64,000 nt of DNA from an uncultured Clostridia bacterium (GTDB lineage Bacteria > Bacillota > Clostridia > Monoglobales > Monoglobaceae), in contig CANRNL010000007.1 in the NCBI GenBank assembly GCA_947631965.1, positions 1-64,000 on the forward strand. The letters run 5' to 3'. Position numbers and translations under genes: made by a program. A model generated the notes under the pieces. The model saw only the letters and a program-made list of their open reading frames with translations, was not told the origin of the DNA and did no database searches. Below, piece by piece: positions 16,798 through 25,711 of the stretch (the stretch's first letter is position 1; each line of letters begins with the position of its first letter).

Positions 16798-17163
16798 TTA
16801 TCTTTTGCTTGCATCCTTGAAGACGCGCTCGTTAGCCTGAACCAGACCGAGCTTTTCGCGCGCCATACGTTCAATATATTCATCCGAATCGATATTTGCG
16901 TACTCCTGCTCAAGACGCTCTATTTCGATTTGCTTCTCGGAAATCTGCTGTTCAAGCGAAGCAATCTCCGCGTTGTTTTCCGAAATCGTACCCTGCTGCG
17001 AAAAAATCGAAAAAGCAAAATAGGCTATAACAACGATAAAAACTATATTTCCAATTTTTTTGAACATTACGGAAAAATCAAAACCGCCGCCCTTTCGGAC
17101 GTTCTTCGCGGGCATACTGCCATATGCTTTATTTCCGGTCTTGTGATTATTGCCAGGCGTCAA
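16798..17163 (-). CDS. divIC: Septum formation initiator (DivIC/FtsB family)
   Basis: The 121-residue protein has a basic cytoplasmic N-terminus, one membrane helix (IGNIVFIVVIAYFAFSIF), a heptad coiled coil (EIASLEQQISEKQIEIERLEQ) and the conserved C-terminal DEYIERMAREKLGLVQ motif. DivIC works with FtsL and DivIB at the septum to activate septal cell-wall synthesis. The start is TTG with GAGGTGGGA upstream. A consensus promoter 31 bp upstream allows expression independent of the sporulation genes yabP and yabQ. Confidence 0.92.
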   Translation of the reverse strand: MTPGNNHKTGNKAYGSMPAKNVRKGGGFDFSVMFKKIGNIVFIVVIAYFAFSIFSQQGTISENNAEIASLEQQISEKQIEIERLEQEYANIDSDEYIERMAREKLGLVQANERVFKDASKR

Positions 17164-17193
17164 AAAAATCCCACCTCATACATTTATGTTAAT

Positions 17194-17222
17194 ATTATAT
17201 CCTATTGAATACGCGTTGTCAA
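17194..17222 (-). promoter_or_regulatory. Consensus promoter of divIC-yabR
   Basis: Perfect TTGACA (17217-17222) and TATAAT (17194-17199) lie on the minus strand with a 17-bp spacer, between yabQ and divIC. Confidence 0.9.
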
Positions 17223-17281
17223 CGGTTTTTCTGTCATTTTTTAAATCTTTTTGTAATATTATTTTTACGTTTTTGTAACAA

Positions 17282-17791
17282 TTATTTTTTTCGCAGTCCC
17301 AAAAGTCCGCTTTTCATTTTTATGAACGCTCTGTCGCGCACCACCCGTACCCGCGACCTCACGCTTGACGCGAGTTTGCCGGTATGCCACGCCACAAAAC
17401 GCACGGGTCGCCCGAAAATTCTGAAGATAATTTTTATCGGGAAGAAAATTATTTTCAGCAAAAAAATTATAATTTGCTTTATAATTCCGACCGCCCTTAC
17501 AAAAAGCCGCACAAAAAAATCTTTAAATATGAGCTTGTATAAAACAAAGCCCAGCACCGTCGCCAAAATCCCGTACCAGCGCACCTCGCCGCCGTTTTTG
17601 AAAAAAGCGGTGCAAAGAAGCATCAGCGTCGCGGCAAGTATGAACAGAGCGTCGGACAGCGTGATTACCGCATCGGGAGTTTTCACGACCCGCCTCGAAG
17701 TGCGCAAAATATCGTAGAGCAAAGCAATCGCTCCTCCCGCCGCAAGCGACCACAGCAAAAACAAAAGCTGTCCCAGAACCGTTACCGTCAT
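17282..17791 (-). CDS. yabQ: Spore cortex biosynthesis protein YabQ
   Basis: The 169-residue membrane protein has about four hydrophobic segments, the ALLYDILR motif after the first helix, and a strongly basic C-terminus. This layout and its position between yabP and divIC identify YabQ. In Bacillus YabQ is made in the mother cell, sits in the outer forespore membrane and is needed for cortex formation. GGGAGA precedes the ATG. Confidence 0.92.
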   Translation of the reverse strand: MTVTVLGQLLFLLWSLAAGGAIALLYDILRTSRRVVKTPDAVITLSDALFILAATLMLLCTAFFKNGGEVRWYGILATVLGFVLYKLIFKDFFVRLFVRAVGIIKQIIIFLLKIIFFPIKIIFRIFGRPVRFVAWHTGKLASSVRSRVRVVRDRAFIKMKSGLLGLRKK

Positions 17792-17859
17792 AAGTATTCT
17801 CCCACAAAATTTTATTGTTTATTCATTTTTTCGACCTATTTTACTTTTTTAATTATGTT

Positions 17860-18144
17860 TTACTTAAAAAGTCTGCCGAAAAATCCTGCTTTTTCGCCCG
17901 ACGAGCCGCTGTATGCCAGGCTGTCAAGCTCGCCGTTTATAACAAGCTCCCCGCTTTCGACGTTCAGCTTGTTTATTTTAAAATCCGAGCCGCGCAAAGT
18001 CATAACCCCCATATTCGTGTAGGCGGTCACTTCGCTCTCCTCAAAGCTCTCCACGTCCTCCACTCCCGTTATTTTTATGCAGCCGCGCTCCTCTATTACC
18101 ACTTTGTGGCTGCCGCTTTGCATTTGGTTTGTTTCTCTCTCCAT
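17860..18144 (-). CDS. yabP: Sporulation protein YabP
   Basis: The 94-residue protein contains the YabP/YqfC core (KVVIEERGCIKITGVEDVESF and TLRGSDFKINKLNVESGELVINGELDSLAY). The family is restricted to spore formers; in Bacillus YabP is a mother-cell protein encoded with yabQ. AAAGGAG lies eight bases before the ATG. It is the first gene of the yabP-yabQ-divIC-yabR cluster and is divergent from the pectate lyase gene. Confidence 0.92.
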   Translation of the reverse strand: MERETNQMQSGSHKVVIEERGCIKITGVEDVESFEESEVTAYTNMGVMTLRGSDFKINKLNVESGELVINGELDSLAYSGSSGEKAGFFGRLFK

Positions 18145-18229
18145 TTTCGGTTCTCCTTTAATTTTAATAATATTTATCGTTCTATAATATTCGCCGCAAA
18201 AGAATAATATTAAAATTTTTAAATTTGTA

Positions 18230-18258
18230 TTGCAAATACCGCCAAAAAGTGATATAGT
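18230..18258 (+). promoter_or_regulatory. Promoter of the pectate lyase gene
   Basis: TTGCAA (18230-18235) and TATAGT (18253-18258) are 17 bp apart. They leave a leader of about 90 nt before the ATG. Confidence 0.6.
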
Positions 18259-18355
18259 TATTTAGATTTTTCTTTTGTAGGAAGCGCATATTCGTCCAAT
18301 CGGTGAAATATTACCTCTCGCCTACCGAAACATACGGAGTATAAAAGGAGTAAAT

Positions 18356-21300
18356 ATGAAAAAGAAACTTTGTTTTATATTATCTCTGATAATTATAATA
18401 TTTTCTTTTCCGCAGGGCTTTGTAAGGTCCGCGTCGTCTGCGGGAGAGCGGCTTGCCGCGTTCCCCGGCGCGGAGGGCGGCGGTATGTACGCAACGGGCG
18501 CGAGAGCTTCCTCGTCGCCCACGGTCTACCACGTCACCAGTCTTGAGGACGACGGCTCAAAGGGTACGCTTCGCGACGCGGTTTCAAAGGGTAACCGCAT
18601 CGTCGTGTTTGACGTTGCGGGAAACATTCACCTCCGGTCGCGCCTCAGCATCAAGGGCAGTAATCTGACCATACTCGGTCAGACCGCGCCGGGCGACGGA
18701 ATTTGCGTCACCGGATACGACACCAAAATAGAAGCGAGCAACGTCATCCTCCGCTATCTCCGTTTCAGGATGGGCGACGAGAACGACGTCGAGGACGACG
18801 CTCTGGGCGGAAGGAAAATACAAAACGTAATAGTTGACCACTGCTCGATAAGCTGGAGCGTTGACGAGTGCGCCTCGTTCTATGAAGACACAAACTTTAC
18901 AATGCAGTGGTGCATAATCTCCGAAAGTCTCAACAACTCGCTTCACGCCAAGGGTTCTCACGGCTACGGCGGAATATGGGGCGGCAGCAATGCGAGCTTC
19001 CACCATAATCTTATGGCGCACCACAAGAGCAGGAACCCAAGAGCGCCCGAAGGCGACTTTAAAATGCTTCAGGGCGAGGACAGCGGCGATTATGATATGT
19101 CGCAGCAGCAACAGCTTGCGGACTGGCGCAATAATGTTATCTACAACTGGGGCGGCAACTCTGCATACGGCGGTCAGGCGGCTATGGCGGTCAATATAGT
19201 TAACTGCTATTACAAACCGGGTCCCGCCACAGGAAGCGGCGTTAAAAGCAAGATATATGAGCTCTCCTCGACCGGAAACGGCAAGACATTCTTATGGAGT
19301 ACCGACCTTTATCTTGACGGAAACCATATGGACCAAAGCACGACAGTGACCGAAAATAACGCGCAGGGAGTTACCAAAGACAGCACGGCGCAAAAATATT
19401 ACGTCTGGACAGAGGGAAAGAGCGACACAAGCGCCAAAGGTATAGAATATCTGGATATAAACGAAAATCCCGACGCGCAGAACGTGCATTTTAAATTTCT
19501 TGAGGATTATCCGATAAACACTCAGAGCGCGGAGGATGCGTATGAGTCCGTTCTGGCAAGCGCGGGAGCCAGCCTTTCGCGCGACTCTCTGGACGCGAGA
19601 GTGATTGAAGATGTGAGAAACGGCACAGGCAGTCACGGCGACAAAGGAATAATCGACAGACCCTCAGACGCAGGCGGTCTGCCCGAGCTTTCTCCGGGCG
19701 AGCAGGAAGCCGACGCCGACGGCGACGGTCTGCCCGACAGGTGGGAGGATTTAAACGGCACGAACAAAAATTCGAACGACTCCGCGAAAAAGGACACGGG
19801 CGGCTATACCCACATTGAGGAATACGCCAACGATTTGGCAAGCGGAGCTTATACGAGAGACGGCGCTGACCCCACTCCGACGCAGACAACAGAACCTACG
19901 CCCACGCCGACCGAAACCGCCGAGCCTACGCCTACGCCGACCGAAACGACCGAGCCCACGCCTACGCCGACTGTCGAGCCTACTCCGACTCCCGAACCGG
20001 TGTACGGCATCACAATAGACGAAAACATAACCCACGGCTCTATCAGAGTAAGCAACACGGATAGCGAAACAGCGTCGGGCAAGCCCATTGTCTGGGACGT
20101 GTCCGAGCATCGGGACGAGATAGGCGGGAAAAAGACGTTTTATCTGAACGGCACGGACGACAGCGACGGTACGCTGACTATGTACGACGAAGATACCTCT
20201 GTTGAAACCTACGACGACGTTGCGGTCGCCAGAGCCGACAACGGTTCAAGCGCGAATACCGCCGCTAAGCCGTTTGAGGACGGCGAAGAGCCGTCAGGCT
20301 CGGTGTTTATGGTTTCACCGAGCAGAGATACGACACTGAAATTGGAGCTTTTCGTCTACGGAAGCACCAACGAAAGAACACTGCATATTTACGACAACTC
20401 CGCAGACACGGATTTGTTCACCGAAGGCGTAAGTCAGCGCGGAATATATACGTTTGAAATCCGGGCGCAGGCTGGGAACAAGTATTATGCGTGGATGGAC
20501 GGCTCAAAGCTCGGATTTAAAAGCGCGTGCATAACGGGCGAAGGACTTTCTGCAAAGGCGTATGACCTTATAGAGGTCATAACAATTCCCGACGAGGGCT
20601 ACAATGTCGAGGAAGTCTACACCACGCCTTATACGAGTGTTGTGAGTTTTTTTGAAAACCAATATTTCTTTGTTATGCCGGAGAAAGACGTGACGGTTTC
20701 GGCTGTATTTGCGCCTGAACCTACACCGTCGCCTACGGTTGAACCCTCACCGTCGCCTACACAGTCGACAGAACCCTCACCGTCGCCGACACAGTCAACA
20801 GAGCCTACGCCGTCACCTACACAGTCGACAGAGCCTACACCGTCACCTACACAGTCGACAGAACCCTCGCCGTCGCCGACGCAAACGACAGAGCCTACGC
20901 CGTCGCCAACGCAGACGACAGAGCCTACGCCGTCGCCGACGCAGACGACAGAACCCTCGCCGTCGCCGACGCAGACAACAGCCCCCTCGCCGTCGCCGAC
21001 GCAGACAACAGACCCCTCGCCGTCACCTACGCAGACGACAGAGCCTACGCCGTCGCCGACGGTAACACCCGACCCCGACTCTCGCAAAATAAAGATAATC
21101 GAATACAATAAGAGCGGAATCTTCATAAAAGTCGGCAGCGAGTATCCTAAAGAAAATCTGAATTTTACGTCAGTCACCGCAAAATACACAGACGGCGTTC
21201 TGGTCGATTACACAGTGCAAAAGACCGAACTTACCCGCGCCGCCGACCAAAATATATATTCAATACCTATTGATAAATATTTTGAGGCGGACAGCGAGAA

Positions 21301-21457
21301 CGAGTATATAAAAATAATGCTTTGGAACGATTTGAACAAAATGCTGCCGCTTTGCGAGCCGTATATCGTTTCGGCGGACAGCAACCCGACGATATACTCA
21401 AAAATCTTTTGGTCTGCGGCACTCCCCTCCAAAAAGGGATTTATACCGTATTTCTGA
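18356..21457 (+). CDS. Secreted multidomain PL1-family pectate lyase
   Basis: A signal peptide (about 1-28) leads into a right-handed beta-helix lyase domain (about 30-430). It shows FPGAEGGG, VIVDHCSISWSVDE, HHNLMAHHKSRNPR and DWRNNVIYNWGG, typical of PL1 pectate lyases; the Arg in RNPR is the expected catalytic base. A calcium-binding-like stretch follows (DADGDGLPDRWED, about 452). A Pro/Thr linker (504-548), a possible carbohydrate-binding region (550-785), a second longer PSPTQTTEP linker (786-905) and a 125-residue C-terminal domain that I do not recognise complete it. It should cleave polygalacturonan outside the cell. No SLH or sortase signal is seen. AAGGAG lies five bases before the ATG. 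Confidence 0.9.
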   Translation: MKKKLCFILSLIIIIFSFPQGFVRSASSAGERLAAFPGAEGGGMYATGARASSSPTVYHVTSLEDDGSKGTLRDAVSKGNRIVVFDVAGNIHLRSRLSIKGSNLTILGQTAPGDGICVTGYDTKIEASNVILRYLRFRMGDENDVEDDALGGRKIQNVIVDHCSISWSVDECASFYEDTNFTMQWCIISESLNNSLHAKGSHGYGGIWGGSNASFHHNLMAHHKSRNPRAPEGDFKMLQGEDSGDYDMSQQQQLADWRNNVIYNWGGNSAYGGQAAMAVNIVNCYYKPGPATGSGVKSKIYELSSTGNGKTFLWSTDLYLDGNHMDQSTTVTENNAQGVTKDSTAQKYYVWTEGKSDTSAKGIEYLDINENPDAQNVHFKFLEDYPINTQSAEDAYESVLASAGASLSRDSLDARVIEDVRNGTGSHGDKGIIDRPSDAGGLPELSPGEQEADADGDGLPDRWEDLNGTNKNSNDSAKKDTGGYTHIEEYANDLASGAYTRDGADPTPTQTTEPTPTPTETAEPTPTPTETTEPTPTPTVEPTPTPEPVYGITIDENITHGSIRVSNTDSETASGKPIVWDVSEHRDEIGGKKTFYLNGTDDSDGTLTMYDEDTSVETYDDVAVARADNGSSANTAAKPFEDGEEPSGSVFMVSPSRDTTLKLELFVYGSTNERTLHIYDNSADTDLFTEGVSQRGIYTFEIRAQAGNKYYAWMDGSKLGFKSACITGEGLSAKAYDLIEVITIPDEGYNVEEVYTTPYTSVVSFFENQYFFVMPEKDVTVSAVFAPEPTPSPTVEPSPSPTQSTEPSPSPTQSTEPTPSPTQSTEPTPSPTQSTEPSPSPTQTTEPTPSPTQTTEPTPSPTQTTEPSPSPTQTTAPSPSPTQTTDPSPSPTQTTEPTPSPTVTPDPDSRKIKIIEYNKSGIFIKVGSEYPKENLNFTSVTAKYTDGVLVDYTVQKTELTRAADQNIYSIPIDKYFEADSENEYIKIMLWNDLNKMLPLCEPYIVSADSNPTIYSKIFWSAALPSKKGFIPYF
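20716..21065 (+). repeat. Tandem Pro/Ser/Thr linker repeat
   Basis: Near-identical units encoding E-P-(T/S)-P-S-P-T-Q-(S/T)-T occupy this stretch, about 30 bp each. They form the second flexible linker of the pectate lyase. The minus-strand ORF at 20629-21189 is a shadow of this repeat. Confidence 0.85.
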
Positions 21458-21469
21458 TTTGAAAATTTA

Positions 21470-21505
21470 AAAAGGCTTGGATTTATAAATAAATCCAAGC
21501 CTTTT
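21470..21505. terminator. Bidirectional terminator between pectate lyase and MGMT genes
   Basis: A 16-bp stem (AAAAGGCTTGGATTTA/TAAATCCAAGCCTTTT) with a 4-nt loop separates two convergent genes. T-rich ends lie on both strands. Confidence 0.85.
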
Positions 21506-21508
21506 ATT

Positions 21509-21826
21509 TTACTGTTCATCAGGTCGCCAGATATATTTTTCGAGGTCTATTCTGCCGTCCTCGTCAAACTCTATCCCCTCGCTCTCCAAAAGACCGCGCT
21601 GGATTTGCTCTCCGCCGAACACAAACGCGGGACTGACCTCTCCGAAGCGGTTTACAACGCGATAGCAGGGGATATTGTCTCCGTCGGGATTTGCGTGGAG
21701 CGCGTAGCCCACCACGCGGGAAAGGCGCGGATTGCCCGCAAGCGCGGCAATCTGACCGTATGTCGCCACCTTCCCGTACGGAATTTGTTTTACAATGTCA
21801 TAAATAATTGAAAATGTGTTTCCCAT
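21509..21826 (-). CDS. MGMT-family protein with PCYR active-site motif
   Basis: The 105-residue protein is only the C-terminal DNA-binding/active-site domain of O6-alkylguanine-DNA alkyltransferases (IPYGKVATYGQIAALAG, LSRVVGYAL, IPCYRVV). The acceptor-type Cys is kept, but the usual PCHR motif reads PCYR, so the His of the catalytic relay is replaced by Tyr. It is therefore either an alkyltransferase with altered chemistry or an alkyltransferase-like sensor. The track start adds 15 residues that overlap the upstream gene. The ATG used here lies four bases after that gene's stop. There is no strong ribosome site, suggesting coupling. Confidence 0.8.
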   Translation of the reverse strand: MGNTFSIIYDIVKQIPYGKVATYGQIAALAGNPRLSRVVGYALHANPDGDNIPCYRVVNRFGEVSPAFVFGGEQIQRGLLESEGIEFDEDGRIDLEKYIWRPDEQ

Positions 21827-21830
21827 TATT

Positions 21831-24398
21831 TTATTTTGACATCGCGTCCGCGTAGCTCGGAATATCCTCAATCTTGGTGGTATGAGAATTTCTCTTTTCG
21901 ATGAGCGGATGCCCTATGCGCTCAAGCTCGTCGCAGAACCACTGCGAAATCATCTGCGCGCCGAAGTAGTTGATATGGGTATCATCACTGACGGTATGTC
22001 CATCCGCAATCTTTGAATAGTCCCCGCCCGGTGTTCTATCATAAGACTGAGAGTTTTTAAACTCTCCGACGGACAAATCGACAAAGCGCGAATCCCGTAT
22101 TTTCACCCAATTATAGAGGTCTGTCGCCTTATCTTTTCCCACCTCGTTAATGTAGCCGTTGACCTTGGAATACAAATCGACCACGGGGAGCCCAAGCTCA
22201 TAGCCCAGCTCCTTTGCGGCGTTCACATACGCCTCAAGACCCGCGTCATGCTCCTTACGTCGGCTTATCGAGGTCGTAATTATTGGATTTGCGCCCCTGT
22301 CGAGCGCGACGTTTATATAGTTGTCGGTAATGTTTTTCTTATACGAACCCTGCGTAAATCTGTCCAGCGTGGGGTCGGTATGTCTCGCCGCTTCGTCCTT
22401 TTCGTCGTTATGACCGAACTGGATTATGAAGTAATCTCCCGCTTTAAGACCGTTTTTTATGGTGTTGTAATTCTTCTCATTTCTAAAGTCAAGCGAACTT
22501 CTGCCGCTCATAGCCAAGTCTTTTACCGTCACGCCGCTGAAATATTCGCCGAGCACCGCCGCCCAGCCCGTCTGGGGGAAACGGTTGTTCGACCCCGTAG
22601 CCGGATATGTGCAGGCGGTGGAATCGCCCGCCACATAAACCGTGGGGTTATTTTTGATGCCGCTGTTATAGACATATACCGCCTGTGAGGTCGCAGGCTT
22701 TATGCTTTGCATACTGTCAAACGCGAACACCTTTACGGTACAGCCGTCGAAAACCGGTATTTTATCCATATTCAGCTTGTCGAGATAAAGTATTGTATCG
22801 CCGTTGTTCTGAGACTGTGCCTCGGCGGGAACGTCCTTGAGAGCAATTACGCCCGCGCCCGCGAGAGCCTCATTTTCATCATATACCGCAACAAGCAGAG
22901 ATTCGTCCTTCTTGTTTGCAATATTGTCGGTCATTATTATATGGCTGACATATCCGCCGTTCATGGGCTTTACGGTAACGCTGCCGTCCGCGCTCGAAAC
23001 CGCAATTCGGGTTACCGTTATTGCGTACTGCGCGGGAACAACTATCGTAAACTCCTTTTGAGCAGAGACGCTTCCTCTCGAAATCTCAGCGGTCAAAGTT
23101 ACAGTCGTGCTTTGCTCCCATACAGGGGTTACCTTGCCGTCCGCGCTTACCACGTCGGGATTGCTGCTCGACCATGTAATCTGCGTGTGCCTTATTCCGC
23201 TCGTCGGAAGCTCCAGATTTTTCTTGACCGCCGAGGTATCGCCCAGCGTCAGCGCGTTCTTTGCCGCCTCCACCGCCGCGTTGTCGTCATTGTCGGCGGG
23301 GACCGTGAGGTGGAACGTCTTTGTAAGCCTTAAATTCGGGTAGTCCTGCCATGTGAACACCGCGGTAAAATCAACCTGCGTGTCGACAGACAGCGCATTG
23401 ACCTCTCCGCTCACGGTTATTACGTCCTCGTTGGAGGACTCCCAGCTTACATCGGCATAGCCCGCTCCCGAAATATTATAGCCGTCAAACAGCGCCAGAT
23501 TTTCATAAACCGTGCTTTCGGACGCGTTACTGCCCTTTATTTCGGAAAACGGCACCTTTTGAACCTCGTCGTTAACCGACTTTGAGATAAAGTCCACAAA
23601 CAGCTCAACGTCGCTGTCGGGCATAACAAAGGTACACTCTGTCATTCCCTCGTTTTTATTAAGAGCAACCGTCTCGTCGCCGAGCCTTACGTTGCCTATA
23701 TAATTTCCGCTGCCGGGCGTGGATTTTACCGTAACGCTGTCGCCTGTCTGCGCGCTTACGATTGTCTTTTCCTTAAATACCGCGCCGAAGGTGTTGGGCT
23801 TTGTACCCGTCGGCCAGAAGTAATACGACTCGCCCGCCGTTACATCGAAGGAGCATACGTTCATATCGTTGACCGTATCTCCGGTATTGTTGGTATAGTC
23901 GAGTATTTTTGTGTTTATATCCTTGACGTTTACGGCTGCTGCTCCTTTGGTGTTTGCAAGCGACACGGCGAAATAAATCGTACCCGTTTTCTCAACGTCC
24001 ACCCTGAAAACCACGCCCTCGGCGCCGCTTTCGGTAACCTTGCCGTTATTCGCACCCTTTATCGCACCATTGAATTCAATCGAATTAAAAGTTTGCTTTG
24101 AGTTGACCGTTGTAAAATTCTCGGCGGGGGTTATGGTTATTCCGTCCATAACCTCAACCGGCACATTTGCCGAAAGCGCTTTGTTCGCGTGCCAAATCGA
24201 ATCATAAGCAATGCCTTCCGCCATAATCTCGACCGACGAAGCCGCCGTGCCGGTCGTAACCTCCACAGAGCCGAGCGTACTGTCGTAATCTATAACTATC
24301 GAATGTTCTCCGGCGGCAAAGACCGAGCCCGAAAAACCGGAGAAAGCCGTCAAAAGAACCACCACCAAACAAATTATTTTAAAACTTACTTTTCTCAT
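21831..24398 (-). CDS. Secreted CE12-type rhamnogalacturonan acetylesterase
   Basis: A signal peptide (1-28) is followed by a carbohydrate-binding-like region (about 30-270) and two Ig-like modules (about 275-450, with WSSSNPDVVSADGKV). A C-terminal SGNH hydrolase domain (about 585-855) completes the protein. The hydrolase shows AGDSTACTYP (Ser near 593), FGHND and SDDTHIN (Asp near 805, His near 808), the block I, III and V motifs of rhamnogalacturonan acetylesterases. It should remove acetyl groups from pectin rhamnogalacturonan outside the cell and aid the adjacent lyase. GGAGG precedes the ATG. It follows the gltA-like gene by 26 bp. Confidence 0.88.
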   Translation of the reverse strand: MRKVSFKIICLVVVLLTAFSGFSGSVFAAGEHSIVIDYDSTLGSVEVTTGTAASSVEIMAEGIAYDSIWHANKALSANVPVEVMDGITITPAENFTTVNSKQTFNSIEFNGAIKGANNGKVTESGAEGVVFRVDVEKTGTIYFAVSLANTKGAAAVNVKDINTKILDYTNNTGDTVNDMNVCSFDVTAGESYYFWPTGTKPNTFGAVFKEKTIVSAQTGDSVTVKSTPGSGNYIGNVRLGDETVALNKNEGMTECTFVMPDSDVELFVDFISKSVNDEVQKVPFSEIKGSNASESTVYENLALFDGYNISGAGYADVSWESSNEDVITVSGEVNALSVDTQVDFTAVFTWQDYPNLRLTKTFHLTVPADNDDNAAVEAAKNALTLGDTSAVKKNLELPTSGIRHTQITWSSSNPDVVSADGKVTPVWEQSTTVTLTAEISRGSVSAQKEFTIVVPAQYAITVTRIAVSSADGSVTVKPMNGGYVSHIIMTDNIANKKDESLLVAVYDENEALAGAGVIALKDVPAEAQSQNNGDTILYLDKLNMDKIPVFDGCTVKVFAFDSMQSIKPATSQAVYVYNSGIKNNPTVYVAGDSTACTYPATGSNNRFPQTGWAAVLGEYFSGVTVKDLAMSGRSSLDFRNEKNYNTIKNGLKAGDYFIIQFGHNDEKDEAARHTDPTLDRFTQGSYKKNITDNYINVALDRGANPIITTSISRRKEHDAGLEAYVNAAKELGYELGLPVVDLYSKVNGYINEVGKDKATDLYNWVKIRDSRFVDLSVGEFKNSQSYDRTPGGDYSKIADGHTVSDDTHINYFGAQMISQWFCDELERIGHPLIEKRNSHTTKIEDIPSYADAMSK

Positions 24399-24424
24399 AG
24401 CTAAAAGCCCTCCGTTTTTTATTT

Positions 24425-25663
24425 TTATTCCTCAGCCTCTTTCTTATCGAGGCTCATGCAATACTCGTCTATCGCATCGGCAACCTCTTTTGAGTATTTA
24501 ACGGCTTCAACCACCGTTTTCGCGCCCTTTACAACGTCGCCGCTCGCAAATATGCCGTGACGCGTGGTTTCGCCGTGTTCGTCGGTTATGAGGAGTCCGC
24601 GCTTGTTTGTTTCGATACCCTTTGTTGTGGAAACTATCATATCCTTAGGTCCCTGACTTATGGATATTATGACCGAATCCGCCTCATACAGCTTCTCGGT
24701 ACCCTCTATTCCCTCTATGTTGCCCTCTTCGTCAACCTTGGTATCTCTGAAAATTACGCCCTTTTTGGTAATCTCGACCGGCATCTTGCAGTTGACAAAA
24801 TCAACGCCGTCTATCTTCGCGTACTCGTACTCGCGGACGCTCGCCGCCACCTTGTCGCTTCGGTTATACACCGTAATTTCGCGGACTCCGTGACGGATTG
24901 CGGTTCTTGCCGCGTCCATAGCCGCGTTGCCCGCGCCTATCACGATAACCCTGTCGCCGAGGTCGTACTCGTCAGGGTTTATCAGGTACGCAACCGCATA
25001 GTGAACGTGTCCGAGACTTTCGCCCTTTATATGCAGACTGTTGGGCTTCCATACGCCCGTTCCTATGAAAATCGCGTCATAGCCGTCGCGGAAAATCTCG
25101 TCAATGCCTATCGCTCCGCCAATCGGCGCGTTGGGGCGTATTTTTATTCCCAAATCGAGCATATGCTTTTTATATTTTGTCAGAATGTCCTTGGGAAGTC
25201 TGAACGCGGGTATTCCGTAACGTAAAATGCCGCCTATCATATCCTTGTTTTCAAAGACTGTGACCTCGTAGCCGCGCCTTGCGAGGGTTATCGCAATCGT
25301 TATTCCCGCGGGACCCGAACCTACGATGGCGACCATTCTTCCGTTTGACGGCGCTTTCTCAACCTTTAATTTGTCGAAATAGCTGCTCGAAATATAGTTT
25401 TCGATACTGCTTATCGTGACCGGCGAGCCTTTGCGCCCCAGAACGCAGTGACCCTCGCACTGATTTTCGTGATTGCACACAAGAGAGCATATTACCGAAA
25501 GCGGGTTGTTCTCAAACAGCATCGCGCCCGCCTCATTCATCTCGTGATTTAAGAACATATGTATCATTTCGGGAATATTTGTGTTTATAGGACAGCCGGT
25601 GCGGCACATCGGCTTCTTGCAGTGCAGACATCTTTTCGCTTCGTTTACAACATTTACCGCCAT
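24425..25663 (-). CDS. NAD(P)-dependent flavin oxidoreductase (GltD/glutamate synthase small-subunit type)
   Basis: The 412-residue protein has an N-terminal iron-sulfur region (CLHCKKPMCRTGCPI, CNHENQCEGHCV), an FAD-binding motif (VAIVGSGPAGITIA, near 108) and an NAD(P)-binding motif (VIVIGAGNAAMDAA, near 237). This is the architecture of the glutamate synthase small subunit and of NfnB/SudA-like transhydrogenase subunits. No large glutamate synthase subunit is adjacent, so the electron partner is open. It may be cotranscribed with the upstream galE gene, 48 bp away. Confidence 0.85.
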   Translation of the reverse strand: MAVNVVNEAKRCLHCKKPMCRTGCPINTNIPEMIHMFLNHEMNEAGAMLFENNPLSVICSLVCNHENQCEGHCVLGRKGSPVTISSIENYISSSYFDKLKVEKAPSNGRMVAIVGSGPAGITIAITLARRGYEVTVFENKDMIGGILRYGIPAFRLPKDILTKYKKHMLDLGIKIRPNAPIGGAIGIDEIFRDGYDAIFIGTGVWKPNSLHIKGESLGHVHYAVAYLINPDEYDLGDRVIVIGAGNAAMDAARTAIRHGVREITVYNRSDKVAASVREYEYAKIDGVDFVNCKMPVEITKKGVIFRDTKVDEEGNIEGIEGTEKLYEADSVIISISQGPKDMIVSTTKGIETNKRGLLITDEHGETTRHGIFASGDVVKGAKTVVEAVKYSKEVADAIDEYCMSLDKKEAEE

Positions 25664-25711
25664 AATGTATCTCTCCCTTTAATAAAAATTTTTATACCAA
25701 GTCAAACGGCT

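Noticed and set aside
20629-21189. Minus-strand 186-residue ORF opposite the pectate lyase linker
   Set aside because: Its VCVGDGVGSV repeats are the complement of the Pro/Thr linker code.
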